Shown here one piece after another: positions 1-7,985 of a stretch of 39,395 nt of DNA. The stretch covers positions 1 through 39,395 of the forward strand of contig JAGVUH010000647.1 in the NCBI GenBank assembly GCA_019136395.1. Reading direction: 5' to 3'. This stretch comes from Gammaproteobacteria bacterium (GTDB taxonomy: Bacteria > Pseudomonadota > Gammaproteobacteria > Chromatiales > Chromatiaceae). The translations under genes were made by a program, and so were the position numbers. The notes below the pieces were generated by a model that made no database searches, had not been told where the DNA came from, and worked only from the letters and a program-made list of their open reading frames with translations. Within the stretch, counting starts at the first letter, position 1; the number at the start of each line of letters is the position of its first letter.

Positions 1-227
1 AGTTCAAGTGGTAGTTTTCCATATTTGATCTGCAAATATATCTTCCCGTCTTCGTTCATCCAGAACCAAGTTCGCAGAGTTTTCTCCCCAGCCTTATATG
101 CTTCTACTAATGATTGTTGTCGTCGAATCGACTTAAGCAGTCGTGAACGACGTTGTACGACTGGATTGATACTTTTAGGTTTGTTGACAGGAACGAGGGC
201 AAGAGCTTGTTCGATTGATCTAGTCAT
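1..227 (-). CDS. Small protein, DUF6641-like, 3' end cut by window edge
   Basis: On the minus strand an ATG at 227-225 is preceded by a strong ribosome site (AAGGAGAA). An open frame of 75 codons runs to the window edge without a stop. The peptide begins MTRSIEQALALVPVNKPKS and contains a PVVQRRSRLLKSIRRQQ segment, then W, GKIYLQIKYG and LEL. This resembles the short phage- and element-associated proteins grouped as DUF6641; the match is from memory and is tentative. The function is unknown. It is divergent from the serine recombinase, with 119 bp between the two start codons, which suggests it belongs to the same element. Confidence 0.6.
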   Translation of the reverse strand, partial: MTRSIEQALALVPVNKPKSINPVVQRRSRLLKSIRRQQSLVEAYKAGEKTLRTWFWMNEDGKIYLQIKYGKLPLE

Positions 228-278
228 GGGTTTCTCCTTGGTTATGACAAGGGGACTTTCTATCTAGCCATCATTAAA

Positions 279-315
279 GACAACAGGCTTCGGTTGATAA
301 TAATCAAGTGTTGTC
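279..315. promoter_or_regulatory. Inverted repeat in divergent promoter region
   Basis: GACAACA at 279-285 is the exact reverse complement of TGTTGTC at 309-315, with 23 bases between. It lies between the divergent small gene (start 227) and the recombinase (start 347), where an operator shared by both genes would be expected. No clear -10/-35 pair was identified. The role is inferred from position only. Confidence 0.3.
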
Positions 316-346
316 CTTGGGTGATGGATTTTTGGATAGTCTGTGC

Positions 347-1720
347 ATGACAAACATCCTTCACATCTATACCCGTGTTTCTTCAGCCATCCAGGAAGCT
401 GAAGGAACCTCCTTGGAAGCTCAAAAACTTCAGGGGATACGAAAAGCAACCGATCTTGGATTTAATTTTCGTCTTTGGAACGAAGGCGGTCAGTCAAGCT
501 TTTATGATGACCTAAAAAACCGTCCAGTCCTGGTAAGTCTATTGACATTGATCGAGTCAGGGGATGTAAAACACCTTTTCGTGTACAACACAGACCGTCT
601 ATCTCGAAACCAACAGACATGGGCAGTAATTAGGTATAAGTTGCTTGCCCATGGTGTAACATTGCACACTGCATCCGGGCAAATGAAATTGAAAAACCCG
701 GTTGATGACTTGATGCTTGGTATCTTGAGCGAGATCAGTCAATACGACAACCGAATTCGTGCCGAACGATCACGTCTCGGTCGTTTCCAAAAGGTTCAGC
801 AAGGTAACTGGAAAGGTGGACCCCCTCCTTTTGGATATCGATTGAGTAATCGACGCGTGGAAATCGATTCTTTTGAAAGCGTGTGGGTTCAAAAAATTTA
901 TAATTGGTATTGCAGTGGTTCATCCGTCAAAGAGATCCAGTCATTTCTATCACGGCAGGGGGTGTTGACTCGGCGTGGAAACTCCCAATGGTCATTGGGA
1001 TCAATCCAATTAATTCTCCGTAACCCTTTCTATTCTGGTTATTTCGACTATACAGATAAGATGGTTGGTGAGACTGTTCGAATACAGACGCCTTCGATCA
1101 TCGACTCACATCTATTCCAGACTGCTCAAAATAAAAGAAAAATTATTTTGGAACAAAAAAATCAGTTAAATCCAATTAAGCATTTTTATTTACTTAGAGG
1201 AGTTTTGTTTTGCGGTCATTGTGGATCTCCAATGGGAGGAAAAACACAAAAAGTAGGTAATCAGAATCTTTATTACTGCGCAAAAAGCGAAAAGGCTTGG
1301 AAAAAACGTGATAATAAAAACCCGACTTGGAATCGTGGGAGCGAATGTTCAATGGTTAGATCCATTAACATAGCTAAGACTGATAAATTAGTCTGGGACA
1401 TGATAATATCAGTTCTTAAACAGATATGGGAACGATATGCTGAACCAAGTGAATTTGTTCATCCTATTATTGAAAAGCTTCATGATTTGAGCGGGTTGCT
1501 GACTGATGGAATCAAATGGAAGTCATTGGACCAGATCGAAAGGCTTTCAGAATTAGACCGAAAGAATGTCGTCAGTTCTATTATCAACCGTATTAGTGTA
1601 TTTTTTGATACTGACAAGAAGCAGCATCGTATTGATATTGAGTTTTCTGAGACCATCTCTAGCCTGCTTGTGTCAGTCGCAAAAAAACAACAAATCGGTG
1701 ATGAAGCAGCATCGTATTGA
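347..1720 (+). CDS. Large serine recombinase (site-specific DNA integrase)
   Basis: The 457-residue protein has the three-part plan of large serine recombinases, which catalyse integration and excision through a serine-DNA link. The N-terminal resolvase domain has IYTRVSS with nucleophile Ser12, TDRLSRN, and SEISQYDNRIRAERSR in the long helix. The recombinase domain follows (PPPFGYRL, then WSLGSIQLILRNPFYSGY). Next comes a zinc-ribbon domain with CGHCGSPMGG, YYC and a further Cys. I chose ATG 347 because the resolvase fold starts there; a GTG at 308 would add 13 unrelated residues. The 3' end is altered: an 85-bp tandem duplication changes the frame and the protein ends with GDEAASY. AT-rich codon use differs from every gene to its right. 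Confidence 0.9.
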   Translation: MTNILHIYTRVSSAIQEAEGTSLEAQKLQGIRKATDLGFNFRLWNEGGQSSFYDDLKNRPVLVSLLTLIESGDVKHLFVYNTDRLSRNQQTWAVIRYKLLAHGVTLHTASGQMKLKNPVDDLMLGILSEISQYDNRIRAERSRLGRFQKVQQGNWKGGPPPFGYRLSNRRVEIDSFESVWVQKIYNWYCSGSSVKEIQSFLSRQGVLTRRGNSQWSLGSIQLILRNPFYSGYFDYTDKMVGETVRIQTPSIIDSHLFQTAQNKRKIILEQKNQLNPIKHFYLLRGVLFCGHCGSPMGGKTQKVGNQNLYYCAKSEKAWKKRDNKNPTWNRGSECSMVRSINIAKTDKLVWDMIISVLKQIWERYAEPSEFVHPIIEKLHDLSGLLTDGIKWKSLDQIERLSELDRKNVVSSIINRISVFFDTDKKQHRIDIEFSETISSLLVSVAKKQQIGDEAASY

Positions 1721-1788
1721 TATTGAGTTTTCTGAGACCATCTCTAGCCTGCTTGTGTCAGTCGCAAAAAAACAACAAATCGGTGATG
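1618..1788. repeat. 85-bp perfect tandem duplication
   Basis: Bases 1618-1702 are repeated exactly at 1703-1787, and the identity extends one base further to 1788. Because 85 is not a multiple of three, the second copy is read in another frame. The recombinase therefore stops at 1720, while the original frame resumes in copy two and runs on to 2054. The duplication covers the last ~30 codons of the recombinase. Confidence 0.95.
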
Positions 1789-2050
1789 GCTGTCATGACG
1801 GTTTAGAGGGCAGCTCTGAGTCCATCTATGTTGATAATGGTCCCTTACACAGGGAAAATGCTCCCTACCATGAGGCTGATCAGATGAGTAAATTTTTTTG
1901 CCCTGCTCAGCCATTCGGTCACGGTGGAATAGTCAGGCCAGCACCCAAGCCACCATCCGCGATAAAGCCACTCGCCAGCATGCCCGTGTCCCCAGCCACC
2001 AAGCCGTCCGGGGCTCCCCGGCGCCCGAGCGCGGCGCGGGGGGTAAGGCC
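1721..2050. other. Junction spacer between recombinase and histidine kinase
   Basis: About 330 bases without a confident gene. The first part is the second copy of the 85-bp repeat. Bases 1,789-1,900 are of intermediate composition. From ~1,905 the sequence becomes GC-rich and may hold the 5' end of the histidine kinase, because the kinase frame is open back to 1,898. An open frame at 1,566-2,054 crosses the boundary but looks like a by-product of the duplication. No terminator or attachment core was recognised. Confidence 0.5.
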
Positions 2051-2152
2051 GTGACGATTCGGGCCAAATTCGCCGCCGGCCTGGTCGTCATCCTCGTGGT
2101 CAACCTGGGGGCCGGCCTCTACGCCTTTTCGCTCTACCAGCAGGCCAACAGT

Positions 2153-2202
2153 CGGACCACCGAGGTCCGGGAGACCTCGGACCACCGAGGTCCGGGAGAC
2201 CA
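2153..2202. repeat. 25-bp perfect tandem duplication
   Basis: The 25 bases at 2153-2177 are repeated exactly at 2178-2202. Deleting one copy joins the first membrane helix of the histidine kinase in frame to the rest of the sensor region, reading EVRETSSRIVASALTTQ, which shows that the single-copy form is ancestral. Confidence 0.95.
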
Positions 2203-4386
2203 GTTCCCGGATCGTCGCCAGCGCCCTCACCACCCAGGTCAACTTCAAGAAACAGGTGCAGGAGTGGAAAAACATCCTGCTCCGCGGGCAGGAACCCGGG
2301 CTTTACGAGCTCTACCAGGCCCAGTTCGCCCGGGAAGAGGACAACACCCGTCACTCCCTGGTGCAACTGATCGACCTGCTGGAGGCTGATCCAGAGGCGC
2401 GGCAGATCGCCCACCAGTTCCTTGAGGCCCATGTCCAACTGGGGGCGGCCTACCGCGCCGCCCTGGCCGAATACCGGATGGCGACGCTGGGTCCGCCCCT
2501 GGACGTGGACCAGCGGGTCCGGGGGATCGATCGACGCCCGACGGACCTGATGGACGAGGTGGTCAAGGCCGCCCTCAAGCACAAGGACCTCACCCTGGAC
2601 GGTATCGCCCGGGATATCGCCGGCGTGGAGCGCCACATCTTCCTGCTCATGGCCGGGGTCATGACCGGGGCCGTGGTGCTGCTGATCCTGTTGGTGGACC
2701 GGACCATCGGCCGCCCCATCGCCATGGCCACCGCCATTGCCCAGCGGGTCAGCGCCGGGGACTTCTCGACCCCCATCCGCGTCACCGGCAGCGACGAAAA
2801 CGCGGAGATGCTGGCCGCGCTCAAGACCATGCAGGAGAACCTGGCCCATTCCCAGGAAAGCCTGCGGCGTAGCGAGGCCCATGCCCGGCTGCTGCTCGAG
2901 TCGACCAGCGAGGGCATCTTTGGCGTCGACACCAGTGGCCGGTGCATCTTCTGCAACCCGGCGGCGGCACGCTTCCTGGGTTACGCCAGCCCGGCGGACC
3001 TAGAAGGACTGGTAATGCACGAGGTCATGCACCACAGCCACCCGGACGGCAGCCCCTACCCGGCGGCGGACTGCCGCGGCACCCGCGTCTTTCACGATGG
3101 CATCGCCGTCTCCGTGGATGACGAGGTCTTCTGGCGGGTCGACGGGACTGCCTTCCCGGTGGAGTACCACGCCAACCCCATCCTGCGCGATGGGGAACTG
3201 GCCGGCGCGGTGGTCAATTTTTCCGACATCTCCCAGCGCCGCCAGGCGGAGCAGGCCCTGCGCCAGGCTCATGACGCCCTGGTCCGGGAGCGGGCCCTGC
3301 TCGCCGAGCGGGTCCGGGAACGCACCGCCGAACTGGACCGCGCCAATGCCGAACTGACCCGTTCCGCCCGGGCCAAGGATGAATTCCTGGCGGCCATGAG
3401 CCACGAGCTGCGCACCCCCCTGACCAGCATCCTCGGCCTCTCCGAGACCATGGGGGACGGCCTCCTCGGGGCCCTCAGCCCCCAGCAGGCCAAGGCCGCC
3501 CAGACCATCCATGACAACGGCACCCACCTGCTGGAACTGATCAACGACATCCTCGACATGTCGCGGGTCGCCTCCGGGCGCATGACCCTGCATTGGGACC
3601 AGGTACCCGCCAACCAGTTGTGGGACGCCTGCCTGCGCCTGATCCGCCCGGCCGCCACCGCCAAGGGTCTGCGCCTGGAGACCCGCCTGGACCCGGCGGT
3701 GCAACTGGTGCATGGCGATGGCCGCCGCCTCAAGCAGATGCTCATCAACCTGCTGGGCAACGCCGTCAAGTTCACCCCCGAGGGCGGGGTCATTGGCCTG
3801 GACGTGACGGGGGACGCCCTCCGGGGCCGGGTGCGCATCCGCGTCTGGGACACCGGGGTCGGCATCCCGCCGGATCAACTCGACCGGCTGTTCAAACCCT
3901 TTGTCCAGATCGACAGCCGCCTGTCCCGGCAGTACGGCGGCACGGGCCTGGGCCTGGCCCTGGCCTACGGCATGGCCCAGCTCCACGGCGGCACCATCGA
4001 GGTCGCCAGCACCGTCGGGGCGGGCAGCCACTTCGACCTCATCCTCCCCTGGAACCCCGCCGCCCAGGGTGCCGGCGCCGTCCAGGGGGAGGAGGGCGCC
4101 CGGGAGGAGGCCGGCGCGGCCACTGCGTCACCGCTGGAGCCGGCCCGGGTGCTCCTGGCGGAAGACAACGCGGACAACCTGGAAATGGTCTCCACCTATC
4201 TGCGCCTGCGGGGCTTCGAAGTCCAGGCCGCGCGCAACGGCCTGGAGGCCATCGCCGCCGCCCGCGCCTGGCTACCGGACATCATCCTCATGGACGTGCA
4301 GATGCCGGAAATGGATGGCCTGGAGGCCACCCGCCGCCTGCGCGGCGATCCCACCCTGCGCCTCACCCCCATCATCGCCCTCACCG

Positions 4387-4400
4387 CCCTGGCCCCTGGC
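4387..4400. repeat. 7-bp tandem duplication in receiver domain
   Basis: CCCTGGC at 4387-4393 is repeated at 4394-4400. With one copy removed the receiver reads IIALTALAMPGDRERC, the expected beta-4/alpha-4 sequence. With two copies it changes frame and loses the conserved Lys (LSKPL). Confidence 0.85.
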
Positions 4401-4569
4401 TATGCCAGGGGATCGAGAACGCTGCCTGGACGCCGGGATGGACGACTACCTGAGCAAGCCCCTGGGACTCAAAGAACTGCACAAGAACCTGGTGAGCTGG
4501 ATCAAGCGCACCCGGGGCGCGGACGCGCGGCGCTGACCCCATTGCCAGGAGTACCTGAGGTTGTGGCGC

Positions 4570-5295
4570 TCAGCCTTGGCAGGGCAGGGCGGCCAGCTCC
4601 CGGAATTCGCCCAGTCCCGCCAGCCGTTCCAGGGCCGCCAGGTTGCGGATCTTGACCCGCATGCCCTGGACGGCAATGATCCCCTGATCGTGGACGGCAA
4701 TGATCCCCTGATCGCTCAGGTCCTTTTCGATCCGCGAGAAGGTCTCCGGTTTGATGGAGAGCCGCGAGGCGATGATCCCCTTGCGCATGTCGAGGGCCAG
4801 CTCCTCACCCTGGGCGGGGCTCAGGGACAGGAGATAGCTGGCGAAGCGACTGCTGGCGGAATGGAGGCTGATGTTGTCGATCTCCCGCACCAAGCCCTTG
4901 AGCCGCTGGCTGAGGTCGCCCAACAACAGCAGGCAGGTATCGACGGACTCCCGCAGCATGCGGGCGAAATCCCGGCTGTCGACGCCGATGAGCTCGGTGG
5001 GACCCAGCGCCGCCGCGCACACCGGATAGCGGGCGGCATTCATGAACATCAGGGCCTCGGCGAAGGTCTCCCCGGGCCCGATGATCTCGATTACCTTTTC
5101 CGCCCCCTCCGGCGACAGGCGGAAGAGCCGCATCTGCCCAGACAGGACCAGATAGAAGCGCTCGAAGGGATCCGCCTGACTGAAGAGCAGTTGTCCGTCC
5201 GCCAGACGAGAGCGCACCGCCCGCCGCGCCACCCGCTCCAGTTGCTCAGAAGAGAGGCGGGACAACAGCAGGGTCCCACGCAATTCCTCGATCAT
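4570..5295 (-). CDS. Crp/Fnr-family transcription regulator
   Basis: The 241-residue protein has an N-terminal cyclic-nucleotide-binding-type beta-roll (FERFYLVLSGQMRLFRLSPEG, IGPGETFAEALMF), a long dimerisation helix (LSQRLKGLVREIDNISLHSA) and a C-terminal winged helix (KGIIASRLSIKPETFSRIEKDL). The Fnr iron-sulfur cysteines are absent, so it is closer to Dnr-type or other Crp-like regulators; the effector is unknown. ATG 5295 was chosen because it follows an AGGA site at proper distance and the domain begins there. The open frame continues 81 codons upstream, but those overlap the neighbouring gene and look meaningless. The winged helix contains an in-frame 8-residue repeat (DQGIIAVH then DQGIIAVQ) from a 24-bp duplication. 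The gene converges on the histidine kinase, with 33 bp between stops. Confidence 0.85.
   Translation of the reverse strand: MIEELRGTLLLSRLSSEQLERVARRAVRSRLADGQLLFSQADPFERFYLVLSGQMRLFRLSPEGAEKVIEIIGPGETFAEALMFMNAARYPVCAAALGPTELIGVDSRDFARMLRESVDTCLLLLGDLSQRLKGLVREIDNISLHSASSRFASYLLSLSPAQGEELALDMRKGIIASRLSIKPETFSRIEKDLSDQGIIAVHDQGIIAVQGMRVKIRNLAALERLAGLGEFRELAALPCQG
4667..4714. repeat. 24-bp perfect tandem duplication inside the Crp/Fnr gene
   Basis: Bases 4667-4690 recur at 4691-4714. The change adds eight residues just after the recognition helix region, in the wing. With one copy the sequence RIEKDLSDQGIIAVQG has ordinary Crp-family spacing. Confidence 0.95.
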
Positions 5296-5323
5296 GATCT
5301 TGTCCTCATCACCCAGCGGGGGA

Positions 5324-5956
5324 TCAGTGTTCAGGGTTTCCGGCCGGGTCAGGACCCACCGGCGCCGCGGCGGCGGGCAGCGAAAAATCCCGGCGCAGGG
5401 CCTCCAACTCCGCCCGATAGGCCTCGGCATCGCCAAAATCCACGAACCGCTCGTAGCGGGAGTGAGCCTCCAGGACCCGCCGGGCATGTTTAATGGGACA
5501 CCAATATTGTTCCGTCCGCCCGACGATTTCCATGACATAGCTCGTCAGACCGGTGGCATAGGCGCAATAGGCGCAGTTGAACTTTTCGATGAAATTCAGA
5601 TAGGCCAAGCTGCTGCGATCGAAAATGAAGTAGTCGCGCCGCCGTACCCGGGGAATGCCGTAGAGGGGAAAACAAAGCCACTGGTAGGCGGTCACCGCCA
5701 GGTCGACCAGCAACAACGGCAGGGAGACGGCATAGATGATGGGCGCGGAGACCAGGTTGCGCAAGCGCGCCTGGGCCAGATAACGCAGGATCCCGGTCTT
5801 GAGCCGCCGGTGCTGGATCAGCACCTCCCGCTCGAAGCGCACCCGGCGATCCTCCAGGGTGAAGTGGAACTGGTCCCGCCGGCTGGCGATCTCCCGCTCG
5901 ACCTCCTCCTCCAGTTCCCGAATCCTGATGATCAGGTCATTGATTTTTTGATTCAT
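5324..5956 (-). CDS. Conserved membrane-associated protein of unknown function
   Basis: The 210-residue protein starts with a charged helical segment (residues 1-60, probable coiled coil). A hydrophobic stretch follows at about residues 68-95, then a conserved-looking core: YLNFIEKFNCAYC, then IVGRTEQYWCPIKHA. Cys128, Cys131 and Cys153 with His157 could bind a metal, but this is inference. I recall this core as a recurring motif of an uncharacterised proteobacterial family. The start at ATG 5956 follows GGAGGG; the open frame reaches 24 codons further upstream without a better site. It lies 28 bp upstream of the Crp/Fnr start on the same strand and may be co-transcribed with it. The C-terminal 20 residues are Pro/Ala-rich. 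Confidence 0.65.
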   Translation of the reverse strand: MNQKINDLIIRIRELEEEVEREIASRRDQFHFTLEDRRVRFEREVLIQHRRLKTGILRYLAQARLRNLVSAPIIYAVSLPLLLVDLAVTAYQWLCFPLYGIPRVRRRDYFIFDRSSLAYLNFIEKFNCAYCAYATGLTSYVMEIVGRTEQYWCPIKHARRVLEAHSRYERFVDFGDAEAYRAELEALRRDFSLPAAAAPVGPDPAGNPEH

Positions 5957-6111
5957 GCACCCTCCGTTGTGGGAGGGATGATCCCATAAAGTCGCGGCGA
6001 AGGCGAAGGCACGGTAATCGCTTGACATTGCGCCCCGGGGTTTCAGAATGAAGCCATTTCATGGCCCTTACCGGTCCCCGTTTCGCCTTCACCCGCCACT
6101 TCCGGAGTCAC

Positions 6112-7374
6112 GTGAAAATCCTGGTCATCGATGACGCCGCCGACGCCCGCCTCTACGTCAGCCTCCTGCTGCGCCGTTGGGGTTACGAGGTGCTGGAGGC
6201 CGAGGACGGTCATGCCGGTCTGGACCTGCTGCTGGCCCAGGACGTCCGGTTGGTGATCTGTGACTGGATGATGCCCGGCATGTCGGGCCCTGAACTCTGC
6301 CGGGCCGTGCGCACCACGGACCTGGGCCACTATGCCTATATCATCCTGCTCACCGGTCGCTCCGACAGCGCCGACCTGGTGGAGGGGCTCAACGCCGGGG
6401 CCGATGACTTCGTCACCAAACCCTTCGAGGCCCAGGTGCTGCGGGCACGCCTGCGGGTGGGCGAGCGCATCCTGGCCCTGGAACAGCGCTTGGGGGAACA
6501 GAATCGCGACCTGCTGGAATCCCGCAACCGGCTCGCCCAGGCCTACGACCAGATCCAGGCCGACCTGGCCACCGCCGCCCGCATTCAGCGCCAGCTCCTG
6601 CCGACCAGCGACCAGGCGACCTCCCCCTTTCGCGCCCACTGGCTCTTCCTCCCCGCCGCCCAGGTCTCCGGAGACAGCTTCAACTTTTTCGAGCTGACCC
6701 CCGGCCTGGTGGGCTTCTACCACCTGGATATCTCCGGCCACGGCGTCCCCGCGGCCCTGCTCTCCGTGAGCCTGAGCCGCTCCCTGGTACCGGGCGGCGG
6801 ACCGGGGACCGCCGTGGCGGACTTTTTCGACCCGGCGACCTTCCTCGCCGACCTCAACCGGCAGCTCACCAGTCGGGACGGGGAGGTGGAGAATTACGCC
6901 ACCATCGCCTACGGCACCCTGGAAAAGCACACCGGGCGGATACGGCTGGCCCTGGCGGCGCATCCCTATCCCCTGGTCCTGCGCCAGTCGGGCCGCATCG
7001 ACACCCTTCAGCAGGGCGGGCTACCCGTCGGCATGTTCCCCGTGGTGGATTATCAGGCCCAGGAGGTACAACTGGCCCCCGGGGATAGGCTGGTGCTCTA
7101 TTCCGACGGCGTGACCGAGTGTCGTAACCGCCAGGGGGAGGCCTTCGGCGAGGCCCAATTGCGGGCCAGCCTGAGCTTTGCCGCTCAGACCGGTCTCAGC
7201 CTAACCGCCGTCCTCGACGAGCGCCTGCGGGACTGGCGCGGGCCGCGGGACTTCGAGGACGACATCTCCCTGCTGGTGCTGGAACGGCCGCTGACCTTGA
7301 GTGGCGTCGGCGGCAGCGTGGCGAACAGGCCGGCATCCCAGGTCCCACCGTCTTCGGAGCCGATCGCCTCATGA
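6112..7374 (+). CDS. Receiver-PP2C (RsbU/SpoIIE-type) phosphatase response regulator
   Basis: The 420-residue protein has an N-terminal receiver (KILVIDDA, phospho-acceptor Asp51 in VICDWMMPGMSG, VTKPFE), a coiled linker with the LATAARIQRQLLP motif typical of these proteins, and a C-terminal PP2C/SpoIIE phosphatase (SGDSFNF, DISGHGVPAALL, LYSDGVTECRN, FEDDISLLVL). In partner-switching systems such enzymes dephosphorylate a STAS protein, and STAS and kinase genes follow here. GTG 6112 is preferred because GGAG sits 5 bases before it and the receiver starts at once; ATG 6061 would add 17 residues. One metal-site position reads Asn where Asp is usual (GDSFNF versus GDFYDY), so activity deserves checking. 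Its stop overlaps the next ATG. Confidence 0.88.
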   Translation: MKILVIDDAADARLYVSLLLRRWGYEVLEAEDGHAGLDLLLAQDVRLVICDWMMPGMSGPELCRAVRTTDLGHYAYIILLTGRSDSADLVEGLNAGADDFVTKPFEAQVLRARLRVGERILALEQRLGEQNRDLLESRNRLAQAYDQIQADLATAARIQRQLLPTSDQATSPFRAHWLFLPAAQVSGDSFNFFELTPGLVGFYHLDISGHGVPAALLSVSLSRSLVPGGGPGTAVADFFDPATFLADLNRQLTSRDGEVENYATIAYGTLEKHTGRIRLALAAHPYPLVLRQSGRIDTLQQGGLPVGMFPVVDYQAQEVQLAPGDRLVLYSDGVTECRNRQGEAFGEAQLRASLSFAAQTGLSLTAVLDERLRDWRGPRDFEDDISLLVLERPLTLSGVGGSVANRPASQVPPSSEPIAS

Positions 7375-7865
7375 ACCCGGTAACCTCCACCCAGGACTCC
7401 ACCCTGCCCCTTACCCAGGACCCAGCCGCCGCGGCCCCTCAGGCCCAGGCCATAGCTCGCCCCGACAGCCTGCACCTGCAGCTGCACAGCGACCCGGCTG
7501 AGGTAGCGGACCTCCAACCAAGACTGCTGGACCTCTGCGCCCAGGCCGGACTCGACGCCATGGCGGCCTTCAAGCTGACCACCGCCATCGTCGAGGCACT
7601 CAATAATTGCATCGAACATGCTTACGGAGGGGAGGCCGGCCGGCCCATCGACCTAGAGTGGACCCGCAGCACCGAGGCGGTCGCGGTGGCAATCCACGAC
7701 GAGGGTCAATCGCTGCCGGCCCGGGCGCTGGACCCGGCGACCCCGGCGGCCTCCGATGCCGAGTCGGGGCGCGGCTGGCAGATCATTCACGAATGGACCC
7801 ATGCGGTGAGCTACCATCGGACGAACAAGCAAAATGTACTGACCCTCACCTATTACCTTACCTGA
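7371..7865 (+). CDS. Anti-sigma-type serine kinase, HATPase (RsbW-like)
   Basis: The 164-residue protein has a ~35-residue Pro/Ala-rich leader and then a GHKL ATPase fold: N-box IVEALNNCIEHAY (Glu75, Asn78/79), G1 box IHDEG (Asp110), and G2 region ESGRGWQIIHEWTH. This is the RsbW/SpoIIAB type, which binds a target (often a sigma factor) or phosphorylates a STAS partner. No sigma-factor gene is visible in the window, so the output could be a different protein. It starts within the stop of the phosphatase gene (ATGA), indicating coupled translation. Confidence 0.85.
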   Translation: MNPVTSTQDSTLPLTQDPAAAAPQAQAIARPDSLHLQLHSDPAEVADLQPRLLDLCAQAGLDAMAAFKLTTAIVEALNNCIEHAYGGEAGRPIDLEWTRSTEAVAVAIHDEGQSLPARALDPATPAASDAESGRGWQIIHEWTHAVSYHRTNKQNVLTLTYYLT

Positions 7866-7985
7866 CCTGTCCCTGACATGACCTTGACCTCAATGCGTTG
7901 ACGGCCCCTAGCCCCAGAAATTTAGCCGCCGAATCTTAAGCACCCGCCTCCACGCCGCGACTTGACACCATTGGAGAACCCTCAC

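Larger units (their letters stand above)
1..1905. mobile_element. AT-rich island, right edge of a probable integrated element
   Basis: Base composition in this stretch is visibly AT-rich, with many A and T runs, and changes abruptly to GC-rich sequence around 1,900-1,920. It carries a large serine recombinase and a divergent small gene, the usual arrangement at the end of a phage-like or integrative element. The left part lies outside the window. I could not identify an attachment-site core, so the right limit is set from the composition change and could be off by about 100 bases. Confidence 0.55.
2051..4536 (+). pseudogene. Hybrid sensor histidine kinase with HAMP, PAS and receiver; two frameshifts
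   Basis: Domain order: one membrane helix (FAAGLVVILVVNLGAGLYAF), a helical periplasmic sensor region, a second helix (IFLLMAGVMTGAVVLLIL), HAMP, PAS (LLLESTSEGIFGVDTSGR), a coiled coil, HisKA with phospho-acceptor His in AAMSHELRTPL, HATPase (NLLGNAVKFTPEGG, DTGVGIP, YGGTGLGLAL), and a receiver (LLAEDNADN, ILMDVQMPEMDG). Membrane-bound phosphorelay sensor; the ligand is unknown. Three frames must be joined. A 25-bp tandem duplication at 2153-2202 separates the first helix from the rest, and a 7-bp duplication at 4387-4400 breaks the receiver before MPGDRERCLDAGMDDYLSKPL, which ends at 4536. Removing one copy of each restores a continuous protein. As written, a 799-residue product from ATG 2256 is possible, lacking the first helix and ending in an unrelated tail. 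Start 2051 is a GTG and uncertain. Confidence 0.85.

Noticed and set aside
25..267. Plus-strand open frame of 80 codons
   Set aside because: It is antisense to the minus-strand small gene, which has a strong ribosome site and sensible composition; the plus frame has neither.
1566..2054. Open frame of 162 codons crossing the AT-rich/GC-rich boundary
   Set aside because: It exists because the 85-bp duplication puts the recombinase tail into a new frame; its 5' part overlaps the recombinase in another frame and its 3' part looks non-coding.
2100..4031. Long minus-strand open frames opposite the histidine kinase
   Set aside because: They are mirror frames of GC-rich coding DNA, with Gly/Ala/His/Gln-rich products and no motifs; the plus-strand kinase domains are clear.
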